Positions 6,104-13,253 of a stretch of 41,675 nucleotides of DNA are shown one piece after another. The stretch's first letter is position 1. The number at the start of each line of letters is the position of its first letter. The DNA lies in IMG/VR virus record IMGVR_UViG_3300037193_002810, positions 1-41,675 of that record; one strand, written 5' to 3'. Source of the stretch: a virus. Made by a program: the position numbers and the translations under genes. The notes under the pieces were generated by a model. It saw nothing but the letters and a program-made list of their open reading frames with translations. It had not been told where the DNA came from and made no database searches.

Positions 6104-7996
6104 GTGCCCACTAAGAACCAGGTCGCCGAACAGGACCGGCAGTCCGAACTGCGTCGCACCGAAGCCTGCGCAAAGATCATCCGGCACGCGCTCGTCCCCG
6201 TCGACGGAAGCGATGACGACAGCCCACGTGGGCTGTCGGTGGGCGTGCTGTCGGCGCTGAGCGAGGCGATCGACGACGAGGTGGCTGACATCGCCGCGCT
6301 GCGTCGCAAGGGATGGCAATCGACGATGAAGGCCCACATCACGGCGGCCGAAATCGTGCGCACCTGGCGTGATCTGCTGGTCGCCTACGCTCCACCCGCC
6401 GGGCCACCGCGCCCGCCCGTGGAAATCGCCGTCGACCACCGCGCCGACACGCCGGCCGAACTCGACGCGCGCCTCACGGAGGCCTTCGGCCCGGAGCTCG
6501 CCCCGGTGCGCCACATCCGCACCGCGCTGGAGTCGGACGATCCGACCGGCCCGCTTCCCGTCGATGGCGTCCAACCCCGGTACGGCGCGCTGTGCGGCGA
6601 GAAGACCGGCTCCTGGACGCACCGCGGCGGCGCGAACTGCCCGACGTGCATCGCCACCTACGACGACGAGTGCGGGCCATACACCGGCCCGACGGCCTTC
6701 AGCGGCGGCCCGGAAGGTGGCGAGGTGCTCTCGCCCATCGACGGCTCGACGATCGGACACGTCACTCCATCGCCAGTCGATCGCCCCTGGCGGGACGGGC
6801 CGGTCACGCCGGAGGTCGCGCGGGCAATGCGCGAAGCCGGCCCGTTCACCGCGTCGGAGGTCGTCACCAGCCCGGGCGTTCCGGCCGATGAGGTGCTGAT
6901 CGTCTCGCCGACTGAAAGTCTGCTCGCGCCCGTCGTGCAGCCGTTGGCCGAACGCAACTTGATCCAAGAGCAGGCGGATGCCGTTCGACAGTTCGACGCG
7001 GCGCTGAGCAACCCGCAGAGCGAGCAGCAGTTGCAGGGCCTGGCCCTCAATATCGTCGAGCCGTCCGGCCCGCAGGCGCGCCCGCGCATGACACCCGAGC
7101 AGGTGCGTGCGCACGGTCTCTCGCGCCAGCGTGGCGCCCAGCACCGCAGCGTCTCGCAGGTGACCGGCTACGCAGACTGTGGCACCCGCTACGCGCTCGA
7201 CGACCTCGAAGCGCCGGCATGGTGGAACGTGGGCGGGAAGGCTCTGCACCGGTGCGTCGAGACGATCAACCGGCTCGCCGCCGACGACAACACCGCGGCC
7301 GAGGTTCTCGGTGACACGGACAACTTGTGGAACCGCGCCTTCGACGCTGAGATCGCGAACGAAAACGTCGAACGCTGGCCCACCGACCAATGGCGCGTCG
7401 CCAACCGTGGCAAGGAGAACTTCGACTGGTGGCGGGTCGAGGGTCCGTCCATGGTCGGCCGATATGTGCATTGGCTGCTCGGGCGACTGTCCGACGGATG
7501 GGAGTTCGCGCGCGTGTGGCAGGGCAACTACGGTCCCGGCCAGCCTCGGCAGCCCGCCGTGCCCGTGATCGAGTTCAAGTGCCACCTGAACGTGGGCGCG
7601 TCGGTGCCGAATCTGTCCATTGTGGACATGGCGCTGTTCCACCCGATGCATCACCTTCTGGAGGTGATCGATATCAAGGCCGGCGGGTCGGCGCCGAAGG
7701 ATACGTTTCAGCTGGGCGTGTACGGGTGGGCGTTGCTGGCGGCCGGCGTCGCGGGCTTCATCCCCGATCCCGACTACTCGAACGTGCGCGGCCGCTACTG
7801 GCGCGCGCGCACCGGCATCTGCGTGCCCGAGGAGGAGAGGGCGGGCTGGCCGGTGCTGGCGATGCATCCGTGGCCGAACGTCGTCGACCGCTACCGCACG
7901 CAAGACGCCATGGAGCGCCAGGGGTTCTATCAGCCGAACGTGTCGTCGCTCTGTGGTGGGTGTGGCGTGCGCGACCTCTGCCCGGCGAAAGCTTGA
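6104..7996 (+). CDS. Cas4/RecB-like PD-(D/E)XK nuclease with Fe-S cysteines and long N-terminal extension
   Basis: 630 aa, GTG start. The C-terminal half is a RecB-family nuclease: SVSQVTGYADCGTRY (from about 350), a central Asp (IVDMAL, about 506), the core EVIDIKAG (about 521-527, D and K) and FQLGVYGWAL, the QxxxY motif. The first cysteine (about 359) plus the terminal CGGCGVRDLCP cluster matches the four Cys that hold a 4Fe-4S cluster in Cas4/AddB-type nucleases. The first about 340 residues are extra, with CGEKTG...CPTC that may bind zinc. Likely a 5'-3' exonuclease for recombination, working with the ssDNA-binding protein downstream. Confidence 0.85.
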   Translation: MPTKNQVAEQDRQSELRRTEACAKIIRHALVPVDGSDDDSPRGLSVGVLSALSEAIDDEVADIAALRRKGWQSTMKAHITAAEIVRTWRDLLVAYAPPAGPPRPPVEIAVDHRADTPAELDARLTEAFGPELAPVRHIRTALESDDPTGPLPVDGVQPRYGALCGEKTGSWTHRGGANCPTCIATYDDECGPYTGPTAFSGGPEGGEVLSPIDGSTIGHVTPSPVDRPWRDGPVTPEVARAMREAGPFTASEVVTSPGVPADEVLIVSPTESLLAPVVQPLAERNLIQEQADAVRQFDAALSNPQSEQQLQGLALNIVEPSGPQARPRMTPEQVRAHGLSRQRGAQHRSVSQVTGYADCGTRYALDDLEAPAWWNVGGKALHRCVETINRLAADDNTAAEVLGDTDNLWNRAFDAEIANENVERWPTDQWRVANRGKENFDWWRVEGPSMVGRYVHWLLGRLSDGWEFARVWQGNYGPGQPRQPAVPVIEFKCHLNVGASVPNLSIVDMALFHPMHHLLEVIDIKAGGSAPKDTFQLGVYGWALLAAGVAGFIPDPDYSNVRGRYWRARTGICVPEEERAGWPVLAMHPWPNVVDRYRTQDAMERQGFYQPNVSSLCGGCGVRDLCPAKA

Positions 7997-8021
7997 CGAC
8001 CTACCCGACGTCGGGTAGACT
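7993..8021 (+). promoter_or_regulatory. Leaderless promoter P4 with perfect operator dyad
   Basis: -35 TTGACG (7993-7998), 17 bp spacer, -10 TAGACT (8016-8021), six bases, ATG at 8028. Positions 8001-8018 form a perfect 18-bp palindrome, CTACCCGACGTCGGGTAG, covering the spacer and half of the -10. The stop TGA of the nuclease gene sits inside the -35. Confidence 0.85.
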
Positions 8022-8027
8022 AGCAGC

Positions 8028-8156
8028 ATGGCGAAGCACAGGGAGGGCGAAGCGCCCGGCACGGAGGCCCAAAAGAAGGCGGCACAAGAGGCCAAGGACA
8101 AAGCGGAACTGAAGGCCTTGGAACAGAAGCTGCGCAAGCAGGGCAAGATCAAGTAG
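8028..8156 (+). CDS. Tiny charged helical protein, leaderless (42 aa)
   Basis: MAKHREGEAPGTEAQKKAAQ followed by Ala/Lys/Glu repeats; almost certainly one long helix or coiled coil. Translation should start on a leaderless mRNA from P4. It sits between the nuclease and the putative ssDNA-binding protein. Its size and composition resemble small phage proteins that bind host factors, but nothing specific can be said. Confidence 0.7.
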   Translation: MAKHREGEAPGTEAQKKAAQEAKDKAELKALEQKLRKQGKIK

Positions 8157-8197
8157 CACTCGATATCGGACGCGACGAACGCGACAGGAGAACCACT

Positions 8198-9115
8198 TTG
8201 TACCCACAGCAGCAGTACCCGTCCGCCCCGCCGCAGCCCGGCTATGTGGCGATGACCAACCCCACCGGCGGCGCAACCGTCCCGGTGCCCATGCCACCGC
8301 AAGCTCAGCCGCCCGCCCCTCAGCCCGCCGCGCCGGTGATGCCCAACGTCATCGAGCCGGGCGGCGGCGGCGAATGGACACCCAAGGAGCGCAACCTGCT
8401 CGGGCGAGCCGTCATGATCCTGCCCACCTCGATCGACGAGTCGAACAACTACAACGGCACCGTGCGCCCGCAGGTCACCTGCGACGTGCTGGTGGTCAAC
8501 GTCGACGAGAACGGCCAGCCGCTCGGCCCGATCACGTACGGAGAGAACGCCAGCCGGAACCCGGTCGAGCAGCGGCCGCCGTGCTTCTCCGTCGACGGCC
8601 AGATCATCGAGTTCACCGGGATGTGGATCAACAGCGCCGGCATCGTGCCGACGCTGCGCAACGTGCTCGCACAGCGCGGCGTCACGCTCGGGCGAATCGT
8701 CCAGGGTCAGTCCGCGTTCCTGCTCAACAAGCTGGCCGACAACGACCCGGCCCGGGCGATGCTGATCGAGGCCTGGCAGAAGCGGGCCGGCGGCACCTTC
8801 AAGGCCCAGCCGATCGAGATCAACGGTGGCCCGCCGAAGAAGAACGACGGTCCCGGCCAGCCCGGAGCACACGGCGGCTACGCGCCGCACCCGGGCGGCG
8901 GCATGCCGCAGCACGCCGGAGCGGTGGCGATGGGTCCGCAGGTCAACTACGGTCCGCCTCCGGCGGCACCGCCGCCCCCGGGCGGCACGCCGCCGCCACC
9001 CCCGCTGGCCGCTCCCCAGGGTCCCGGGCCGAACGCGCAGGCGGCGGGCTGGACGCCGGAGGCCTTCGCCGCGGCGCCGCCGCACGTCCAGCAAGCCATC
9101 CTCGCCGCGGGCTGA
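8198..9115 (+). CDS. Putative ssDNA-binding protein, Pro-rich tails
   Basis: 305 aa with a TTG start and AGGAG 7 nt upstream (no better in-frame start nearby). Residues 1-45 are Pro/Gln-rich. About 57-215 is a folded, beta-rich domain (LLGRAVMILP, VTCDVLVVNVDENG, QIIEFTGMWI) compatible with an OB fold. About 215-285 is Gly/Pro-rich, ending in a short helix. Actinophages often encode a similar ssDNA-binding protein next to the Cas4/RecB-like nuclease, and the disordered C-terminal part recalls SSB tails. I base the function on position and composition, not on a diagnostic motif. Confidence 0.5.
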   Translation: MYPQQQYPSAPPQPGYVAMTNPTGGATVPVPMPPQAQPPAPQPAAPVMPNVIEPGGGGEWTPKERNLLGRAVMILPTSIDESNNYNGTVRPQVTCDVLVVNVDENGQPLGPITYGENASRNPVEQRPPCFSVDGQIIEFTGMWINSAGIVPTLRNVLAQRGVTLGRIVQGQSAFLLNKLADNDPARAMLIEAWQKRAGGTFKAQPIEINGGPPKKNDGPGQPGAHGGYAPHPGGGMPQHAGAVAMGPQVNYGPPPAAPPPPGGTPPPPPLAAPQGPGPNAQAAGWTPEAFAAAPPHVQQAILAAG

Positions 9116-9141
9116 CGGACCAGCCACTACGTCCCCGCGAA

Positions 9142-9180
9142 GGCGCCCGCACCGACAGCCCGAGTGCCGGTGCGGGCGCC
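9142..9180 (+). terminator. Strong GC hairpin, terminator-like
   Basis: Perfect 13-bp stem GGCGCCCGCACCG (9142-9154) / CGGTGCGGGCGCC (9168-9180) with a 13-nt loop, directly after the ssDNA-binding gene. No U-tract follows, as is usual for actinobacterial hairpin terminators. Confidence 0.6.
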
Positions 9181-9212
9181 GCCCTCTATCAAGATCATTA
9201 AGGAAGTGGGTC

Positions 9213-9731
9213 ATGGAAATCCCCGACGAACTACGACAACTCGACCTGTCCAGAACCCAGCGCATCGCGCTGGAAGCCGCCGTCGAGCACGATCAGCCCG
9301 TCCCGGCTGGCCGCACCCGAAACGCCCTGTGGGGAATCGATTGCGTCAACGAAGACGGCACCGTCACCGACCTCGGCCGACGCCAGGTGCGCTGGTACAA
9401 CGAGGACATCGCGCTGTTGTGGGGCGTCGAGCCGGACACGATCAACAGCTACGTCGGCACCACCTCGATCCCGCCGGAGGATGGCCGGGCGATCGTCGGC
9501 CGGCACGCACGCCGGTACTGGAAGCCGTCGACGATCCTGAGCTTCGAGCGTCCCGGGATGGGTAACACCGGCCCGCGGATCGAGTTCGACGTCCAGCGCA
9601 TGATCCGGCAGTTCCGCACCGGCCAGCACAGCATCCGAGCCCTGGCGCGCGAGCACGGCGTGTCCGCGGCGACCATCACCGACCGCCTGCGCTCCGCCGG
9701 AGCGCTCGAACAAAAGGAGGCAGCATCGTGA
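9213..9731 (+). CDS. DNA-binding protein with two helix-turn-helix segments (172 aa)
   Basis: The ATG at 9213 is preceded by AAGGAAG at 8 nt. A central segment (EDIALLWGVEPDTINSYVGT, about 70-89) looks like a winged/MerR-like helix-turn-helix, and a C-terminal one (SIRALAREHGVSAATITDRL, about 141-160) matches the resolvase/Hin-type HTH. Two reading heads suggest sequence-specific DNA binding, as regulator or recombination accessory. It overlaps the next gene start by GTGA. No catalytic domain is seen, so it is not an integrase. Confidence 0.7.
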   Translation: MEIPDELRQLDLSRTQRIALEAAVEHDQPVPAGRTRNALWGIDCVNEDGTVTDLGRRQVRWYNEDIALLWGVEPDTINSYVGTTSIPPEDGRAIVGRHARRYWKPSTILSFERPGMGNTGPRIEFDVQRMIRQFRTGQHSIRALAREHGVSAATITDRLRSAGALEQKEAAS

Positions 9732-10090
9732 AAGAGGGACTACGTAGCGTCGTCACCACCCAGCACCACGCCGGGTACGACCTGGTGATGACGGTGGTCG
9801 GCGAGCCCGAGGTGATCCGCTCCCTCGCGGCCGAACTCGTCGGTGACGGCTCGCCCGCTGGCCCGTCGGTCGCGGAGCTCGACGCCACCCCGCCCGGCTC
9901 GATCGTGCACACCTCCGCCGGCATGGTCGACGCGCAGCAGTACGAGAAGGTCCGGTACGGCAAGCCCGGAGAGCCGTGCTGGCGCACGCACACCGCCGAC
10001 GGGCGGCCGGTCGAGACGACTTCCAGCCTGCTCGCGCGCATGGGCGTGCGCTGGGGACCGATCGAGAGCGGGCAGGAGAGCAGTCCGTGA
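9728..10090 (+). CDS. Hypothetical protein, tandem paralogue 1 (120 aa)
   Basis: GTG start coupled by GTGA to the HTH gene. Contains YDLVMTVVGEPEVIRSLAAEL (about 18-38), the same pattern as LIVTGDPETIAAIADDL in the gene at 10311. The downstream part has VHTSAGMVDAQQYEKVRYG and GEPCWRTHTADGRPV. The pattern suggests a small alpha/beta (ACT- or ferredoxin-like) fold. Function unknown. Confidence 0.65.
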   Translation: MKEGLRSVVTTQHHAGYDLVMTVVGEPEVIRSLAAELVGDGSPAGPSVAELDATPPGSIVHTSAGMVDAQQYEKVRYGKPGEPCWRTHTADGRPVETTSSLLARMGVRWGPIESGQESSP

Positions 10091-10314
10091 GCTTCACGCT
10101 GACGGTCGAGGGCGTGTCGACCACCGCCCTCGCCGATGTGCTGCTCACAGGCTGCGTGCTGGAAGTGCGCGCCGACCCCCACGTCGGGAACAAGCACACC
10201 GTCACAGTCCGGGCGAACAACAGGGAGACGCTCGACGTGCTGGCGTGGGCGCTTCAGCGACCGCACGAACCGCGCAGGATGATCCGTCTTCGCGAAATCG
10301 GCAAGCCGTCATGA
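10087..10314 (+). CDS. Hypothetical protein, tandem paralogue 2 (75 aa)
   Basis: GTG start at 10087 overlapping the stop before it (GTGA); the much longer open frame upstream overlaps the previous gene and is not used. Contains HTVTVRANNRETLDVLAWAL, which fits the strand-turn-helix pattern of its two neighbours. Coupled to the next gene by ATGA. Function unknown. Confidence 0.65.
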   Translation: MSFTLTVEGVSTTALADVLLTGCVLEVRADPHVGNKHTVTVRANNRETLDVLAWALQRPHEPRRMIRLREIGKPS

Positions 10315-10793
10315 TCGACAGCGTGTACGTGTCGGCCGGCGCGCCGCCGGCCGCGTGGTCACCCGCCGGCGCGCGGCCGGCGGATCACGTCACGCTCATC
10401 GTCACCGGCGACCCGGAGACGATCGCCGCCATCGCCGACGATCTCACCTCGCGCATGCTCGGCCAGCCGTCCGCGGCGCCCGAGCCCGACACCCGCACGA
10501 TGGACGGGATGGCGGACGGGAAAGCGCTTTCCGCCGCCGACCTGATCGACATGCGCGAGGGGTCAACGGTATGGGCGCGCCCGTTCGCGCGCGCAGGTGG
10601 CAGGCCGGTGCGGTGGCGCCTGCTGCGTAGCGGTCGGTGGCAATCGGGCGACGCCGTTGTCGGTGGGTTGCCCGGCGTAACTCCGGCCTGGCTGGTGGAC
10701 GAGCGCGGGCCGGTGACATTCGACCGACCGCCGGGCGAGGTCGACCGTTCGGATGATGCCGAAGTGCTTGCCCCCGGGCGCGACGACCGGTAG
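10311..10793 (+). CDS. Hypothetical protein, tandem paralogue 3 (160 aa)
   Basis: ATG at 10311 coupled by ATGA. Residues about 28-48 (VTLIVTGDPETIAAIADDL) repeat the motif of the gene at 9728. The C-terminal part (STVWARPFARAGGRPVRW, then SGRWQSGDAVVGG) appears to parallel its C-terminal half. The stop TAG at 10791 is the first part of the next promoter's -10. A 14-bp LacI-type palindrome lies inside the gene at 10519-10532. Function unknown. Confidence 0.65.
   Translation: MIDSVYVSAGAPPAAWSPAGARPADHVTLIVTGDPETIAAIADDLTSRMLGQPSAAPEPDTRTMDGMADGKALSAADLIDMREGSTVWARPFARAGGRPVRWRLLRSGRWQSGDAVVGGLPGVTPAWLVDERGPVTFDRPPGEVDRSDDAEVLAPGRDDR
10519..10532. promoter_or_regulatory. LacI-type palindrome, copy 1
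   Basis: GGAAAGCGCTTTCC, a perfect 14-bp palindrome with the AANCGNTT core of LacI-family operators. It lies inside a coding region. Identical copies at 12577-12590 and 12992-13005. Confidence 0.6.
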
Positions 10794-10796
10794 AGT
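10768..10796 (+). promoter_or_regulatory. Leaderless promoter P5
   Basis: -35 TTGCCC (10768-10773), 17 bp spacer ending GCGACGACCGG, -10 TAGAGT (10791-10796), seven bases, ATG at 10804. The stop of the gene before lies in the -10. The operator dyad is only partly kept here. Confidence 0.65.
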
Positions 10797-10803
10797 ATTA
10801 AGC

Positions 10804-11328
10804 ATGACGACGACGATCTACCGCAACGACAGCACCGGCTACACCGTCATCCTCACCGACAACGGGCGAGGCTTCGCCGAGGTGGCCGACTCGCTCAACT
10901 ACCGATTCTCGATGGTGGGCGCCGACTACCCGCACGCAGCCGTCCTCGCCAAGAGTCGGGCGCACCTCAACGGGGCGGTCGAGGTTCCGGCGCCGGTCAC
11001 GCAGCAGATGACCAGCCCGCTCGCCGCCGACGCGCGGGTGCGCAGCACCCGTCCGCTGGTGGCCGGCGTCGTCGGCGAGCCGACCCTCCCGCAGGCTCGG
11101 TGCCTGCAGTGGTCGGCCGGTGGCACCGGCTACCTCGGTGCCCGCCCGGTCCGCCGCGGGCGCGCCAGCGTCACCGGCGCGACAGCGCCGCTCGACGTGC
11201 TCATCGCGATGTCGCGGCGCGGGTGGATGACCCTCGATCACCCCATCAGGCCGATGGCGGGCGACATCACCGACGCCGGCCGCCGCGCCCTGGCCACCTA
11301 CATCGCGAAGCACGGCGAGGTGCTGTGA
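10804..11328 (+). CDS. Hypothetical protein, leaderless (174 aa)
   Basis: Starts MTTTIYRNDSTGY, the Met-Thr-Thr-Thr start shared by several leaderless genes here. The N-terminal part is a small mixed fold (YTVILTDNGRGFAEVADSLN). The C-terminal 50 residues (LDVLIAMSRRGWMTLDHPI...ITDAGRRALATYI) resemble a winged-helix. The stop overlaps the next start as TGATG. It heads the operon 10804-12620. Function unknown. Confidence 0.7.
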   Translation: MTTTIYRNDSTGYTVILTDNGRGFAEVADSLNYRFSMVGADYPHAAVLAKSRAHLNGAVEVPAPVTQQMTSPLAADARVRSTRPLVAGVVGEPTLPQARCLQWSAGGTGYLGARPVRRGRASVTGATAPLDVLIAMSRRGWMTLDHPIRPMAGDITDAGRRALATYIAKHGEVL

Positions 11329-11666
11329 TGGGCAAGACGCGACCGATGCGTGACGGCACGCCCGGATTCGTCGTCGACGGCCACCGCGAGGGAGAAAAGG
11401 CTCGCCTGCGTCCCCTCCGCGATGGCTTCTACGGTCTGGCCACCTCGCCCGGACCCGGGCTCTTCTCTGTGGAGATCGAGCTCGACGCAGAGACGCTGCG
11501 CGCGTTCGTCGAGGAAGCGCGCTGGATGCTCGACGGGCCGAAGGATTCGCCGCGGTACCCCGCCGGCACGCCGGAGCACGAGGCCTACGCGACCGAACTG
11601 AAGCAGGAGCTTCGCAAGTTCGCCGCGGGCGAACAGCCCTACCCGTACCCCGAGGACACCCGATGA
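11328..11666 (+). CDS. Hypothetical protein (112 aa)
   Basis: Coupled to the gene before by TGATG and to the next by ATGA. Soluble: basic N-terminus, a middle with FSVEIELDAETLRAFVEEAR (strand-helix), and an acidic/aromatic tail ending PYPYPEDTR. No family recognised. Confidence 0.7.
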   Translation: MGKTRPMRDGTPGFVVDGHREGEKARLRPLRDGFYGLATSPGPGLFSVEIELDAETLRAFVEEARWMLDGPKDSPRYPAGTPEHEAYATELKQELRKFAAGEQPYPYPEDTR

Positions 11667-11794
11667 GCCGTCGAGCGGTGCGCACACTGCTGCGCGACTT
11701 CACGATCATCTTCACCACGTGGGCGATCTCCGCCTACCCGATCCTGCTGGCCGCCCAGCGCGGCGCCGCCTACCTCGCGGAGGTCACCCAGTGA
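11663..11794 (+). CDS. Single-pass membrane peptide (43 aa)
   Basis: Basic N-terminus (MSRRAVRTLLRD) then a hydrophobic helix FTIIFTTWAISAYPILLAA (about 13-31). First of four consecutive tiny membrane proteins coupled by ATGA/GTGA overlaps. The predicted orientation is N-in, C-out. Function unknown. Confidence 0.65.
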   Translation: MSRRAVRTLLRDFTIIFTTWAISAYPILLAAQRGAAYLAEVTQ

Positions 11795-12156
11795 GCGTGC
11801 ACGACGGCACCCAGACCAACCCGATCCCCGTCCGGGACATCCTCTCGCGGGTGCGCGCGGAACGCCTGGTCGAAAGCTATTACCGCTTGGAGGCCTCCGG
11901 CCGCCGGCGTGAAGCCGCGCGCCTGCGCGCCAACGGTGCCGCCCGGGCGGTCCAAGCGCAGCGCCGGGCACCGGCCCGCGTGCTGCTGAACCGCTCCGCC
12001 GTTCGGCACCTGTCGCTCGTCGTCGGCACGCTGGGCCTGCTGCTGGGGTTCGCGATCGGCACGGCGACGTTTCTGGAGGAGAGCCGGCCGACCGGCTACC
12101 TGAAGGCCTGCACCTCCTGCCACGGGGCGATCCACCAGCCCGCGAGCCCGTCATGA
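11791..12156 (+). CDS. Single-pass membrane protein with CxxCH motif (121 aa)
   Basis: GTG start in a GTGA overlap. Residues 1-70 are helical and very basic (ESYYRLEASGRRREAARLRA), then a transmembrane helix at about 73-95 (HLSLVVGTLGLLLGFAIGT). A short tail carries CTSCH (107-111) and another His. The positive-inside rule puts the tail outside. CxxCH is the haem c attachment motif, but a metal or disulfide role is as likely in so short a tail. Function unknown. Confidence 0.65.
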   Translation: MSVHDGTQTNPIPVRDILSRVRAERLVESYYRLEASGRRREAARLRANGAARAVQAQRRAPARVLLNRSAVRHLSLVVGTLGLLLGFAIGTATFLEESRPTGYLKACTSCHGAIHQPASPS

Positions 12157-12323
12157 TCAGCGACATCCTGGGGTGGGCCTGCGTCGTGGTGGCCATCGCC
12201 GAGTGGGTGTTGATCATCCTCATGCTGCCCGGCTACCTTCGTGACCGCCGCCGCGCCGCCGTCGTCGTCAAGCTCGAACAGCAGGTGCTCCACCTGCTGC
12301 AACCCACGCCGGAGGACCGATGA
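12153..12323 (+). CDS. Single-pass membrane protein (56 aa)
   Basis: Near-N-terminal helix ILGWACVVVAIAEWVLIILM (about 5-24), then a basic stretch LRDRRRAAVVVK and a short amphipathic helix. Coupled on both sides by ATGA overlaps. Topology with the tail inside is likely. Confidence 0.65.
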   Translation: MISDILGWACVVVAIAEWVLIILMLPGYLRDRRRAAVVVKLEQQVLHLLQPTPEDR

Positions 12324-12439
12324 GCCGGATGGAGCGCGCCTGGCGCCGGGCAGCCGACCGGGCAGGCCTCGGGCTGGTGATTGCCTGGCCGGCACTGTGC
12401 GTGGTGATCGCCTTCGGCGCGTGGGTGTTCGGTGGCTGA
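12320..12439 (+). CDS. Single-pass membrane peptide (39 aa)
   Basis: MSRMERAWRRAADRAG followed by a hydrophobic helix LGLVIAWPALCVVIAFGAWV to the end. It overlaps the next gene by 8 nt. Fourth in the row of tiny membrane proteins. Confidence 0.6.
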   Translation: MSRMERAWRRAADRAGLGLVIAWPALCVVIAFGAWVFGG

Positions 12440-12620
12440 GCAGGCCGTCGAACCGGTCGGCCCTCGCGAGCGGTGCAGGTGCGGGAGGGCCACCAACAAG
12501 TGGGGTCGCACCTGCTGTCAGATGTGCTGGCAGGGGTACGACACCCACTCGATCAGGTGCCGGAAGAAGAACGACAGGAAAGCGCTTTCCAGTTTCCCGA
12601 ACACCGAAGAAACTGCTTGA
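12432..12620 (+). CDS. Small zinc-ribbon-like protein (62 aa)
   Basis: GTG start. Cysteines CRCGR and, after ten residues, CCQMC, then C further on: a compact zinc-binding arrangement. Basic tail RKKNDRKALS. The stop TGA is the core of the next promoter's -35, and a LacI-type palindrome (12577-12590) lies in its last codons. Function unknown. Confidence 0.65.
   Translation: MAEQAVEPVGPRERCRCGRATNKWGRTCCQMCWQGYDTHSIRCRKKNDRKALSSFPNTEETA
12577..12590. promoter_or_regulatory. LacI-type palindrome, copy 2
   Basis: GGAAAGCGCTTTCC, preceded by ACA as in copy 3, about 27 bp upstream of the -35 of promoter P6. The position would suit a regulator of that promoter. Confidence 0.6.
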
Positions 12621-12646
12621 CGCTCTACCCGACGTCTGGCTATACT
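12617..12646 (+). promoter_or_regulatory. Leaderless promoter P6
   Basis: -35 TTGACG (12617-12622), 18 bp spacer containing CTACCCGACGTC, -10 TATACT (12641-12646), six bases, ATG at 12653. The nearest to consensus of the set. Confidence 0.85.
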
Positions 12647-12652
12647 CTAAGC

Positions 12653-12931
12653 ATGACGACGACGACGAACAGCCAGAGCCGCAAGGTCCGGACCGCCCAC
12701 ACGATCAAGACCCTCGCGAAGCTCTTCCCGAGCAGCGTCCAGATCGATCGGGAACTCGTGCACATGAAGGCCCAGCGGGCGCTGTACGGCAAGCCGGCTC
12801 CGACCCGCGACGAAGCGTTCGAGGTCATCGTCGGATCCGCCCGGATCGGGCTGGAGGTCAACAGCGAGTACCGGGCGATGAAGATCCGCCGCCGCCGGTG
12901 CGTGCCGGCCCGCCGGGCGATCGAGGAATGA
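12653..12931 (+). CDS. Small basic protein, leaderless (92 aa)
   Basis: Begins MTTTTNSQSRKVRTAHTIK. The middle is helical (DREL...MKAQRALYG, RDEAFEVIVGSARIGLEV), and the C-terminus is very basic (MKIRRRRCVPARRAIEE), so it may bind nucleic acid. Monocistronic, between P6 and a hairpin at 12941-12962. No family recognised. Confidence 0.7.
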   Translation: MTTTTNSQSRKVRTAHTIKTLAKLFPSSVQIDRELVHMKAQRALYGKPAPTRDEAFEVIVGSARIGLEVNSEYRAMKIRRRRCVPARRAIEE

Positions 12932-12940
12932 GGCCCGGGC

Positions 12941-12962
12941 ACGGGGGCCGAAAGGCCCCCGT
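12941..12962 (+). terminator. Hairpin terminator
   Basis: Stem ACGGGGGCC / GGCCCCCGT (9 bp) closed by a GAAA tetraloop, 9 nt after the stop of the preceding gene. Very stable, no U-tract. Confidence 0.7.
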
Positions 12963-12991
12963 CCGCCCCGCTTCACCTGCACAGACAGACA

Positions 12992-13005
12992 GGAAAGCGC
13001 TTTCC
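12992..13005. promoter_or_regulatory. LacI-type palindrome, copy 3
   Basis: GGAAAGCGCTTTCC in the non-coding gap between the hairpin and the next gene, 20 bp before its start. This is the copy most like a working operator. Confidence 0.65.
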
Positions 13006-13025
13006 CAGAACGAGAGGAAATGATC

Positions 13026-13253
13026 ATGGCAGAGATCGCCGAAGGCGACCGCGTGTACGCCACCGAGACGATCACCTACCCGGAGGTGACGCGGGAGACC
13101 TGCAATGACGGAGTTATCGAGCCGGGCTTCGAAGGCACTGTGATCGAGCTAATCGGCCACGACGGCATCGACCTGGTGGTCGAGTGGGACGCCGACTTCG
13201 TCGGCGGCGTGAACAGCAGCAGCGTAGCCCTCGTGCCGGCGTTGGCCCGATGA
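13026..13253 (+). CDS. Small SH3-like beta protein (75 aa)
   Basis: The ATG at 13026 is chosen over 13020 because GAGAGGA lies 7 nt before it and only 1 nt before the other. Pattern GDRVYATETITY...VIEPGFEGTVIEL...GIDLVVEWDADFVGG resembles a small SH3/KOW-like barrel. Coupled to the next gene by ATGA. Function unknown. Confidence 0.65.
   Translation: MAEIAEGDRVYATETITYPEVTRETCNDGVIEPGFEGTVIELIGHDGIDLVVEWDADFVGGVNSSSVALVPALAR

Noticed and set aside
8826-9212. Upstream extension of the HTH gene by 129 codons
   Set aside because: It overlaps the ssDNA-binding gene out of frame and runs through the hairpin at 9142-9180. The ATG at 9213 has a good Shine-Dalgarno.
5717-9265. Very long open frame on the minus strand (about 1180 codons) under the nuclease and ssDNA-binding genes
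   Set aside because: Arg/Gly/Ala-rich product typical of an antisense frame in high-GC DNA. The plus strand here has recognisable domains, start signals and promoters.
9213-9731. Integrase or resolvase
   Set aside because: It has two HTH-like segments but no catalytic Ser or Tyr domain. No integrase was found elsewhere in the window.
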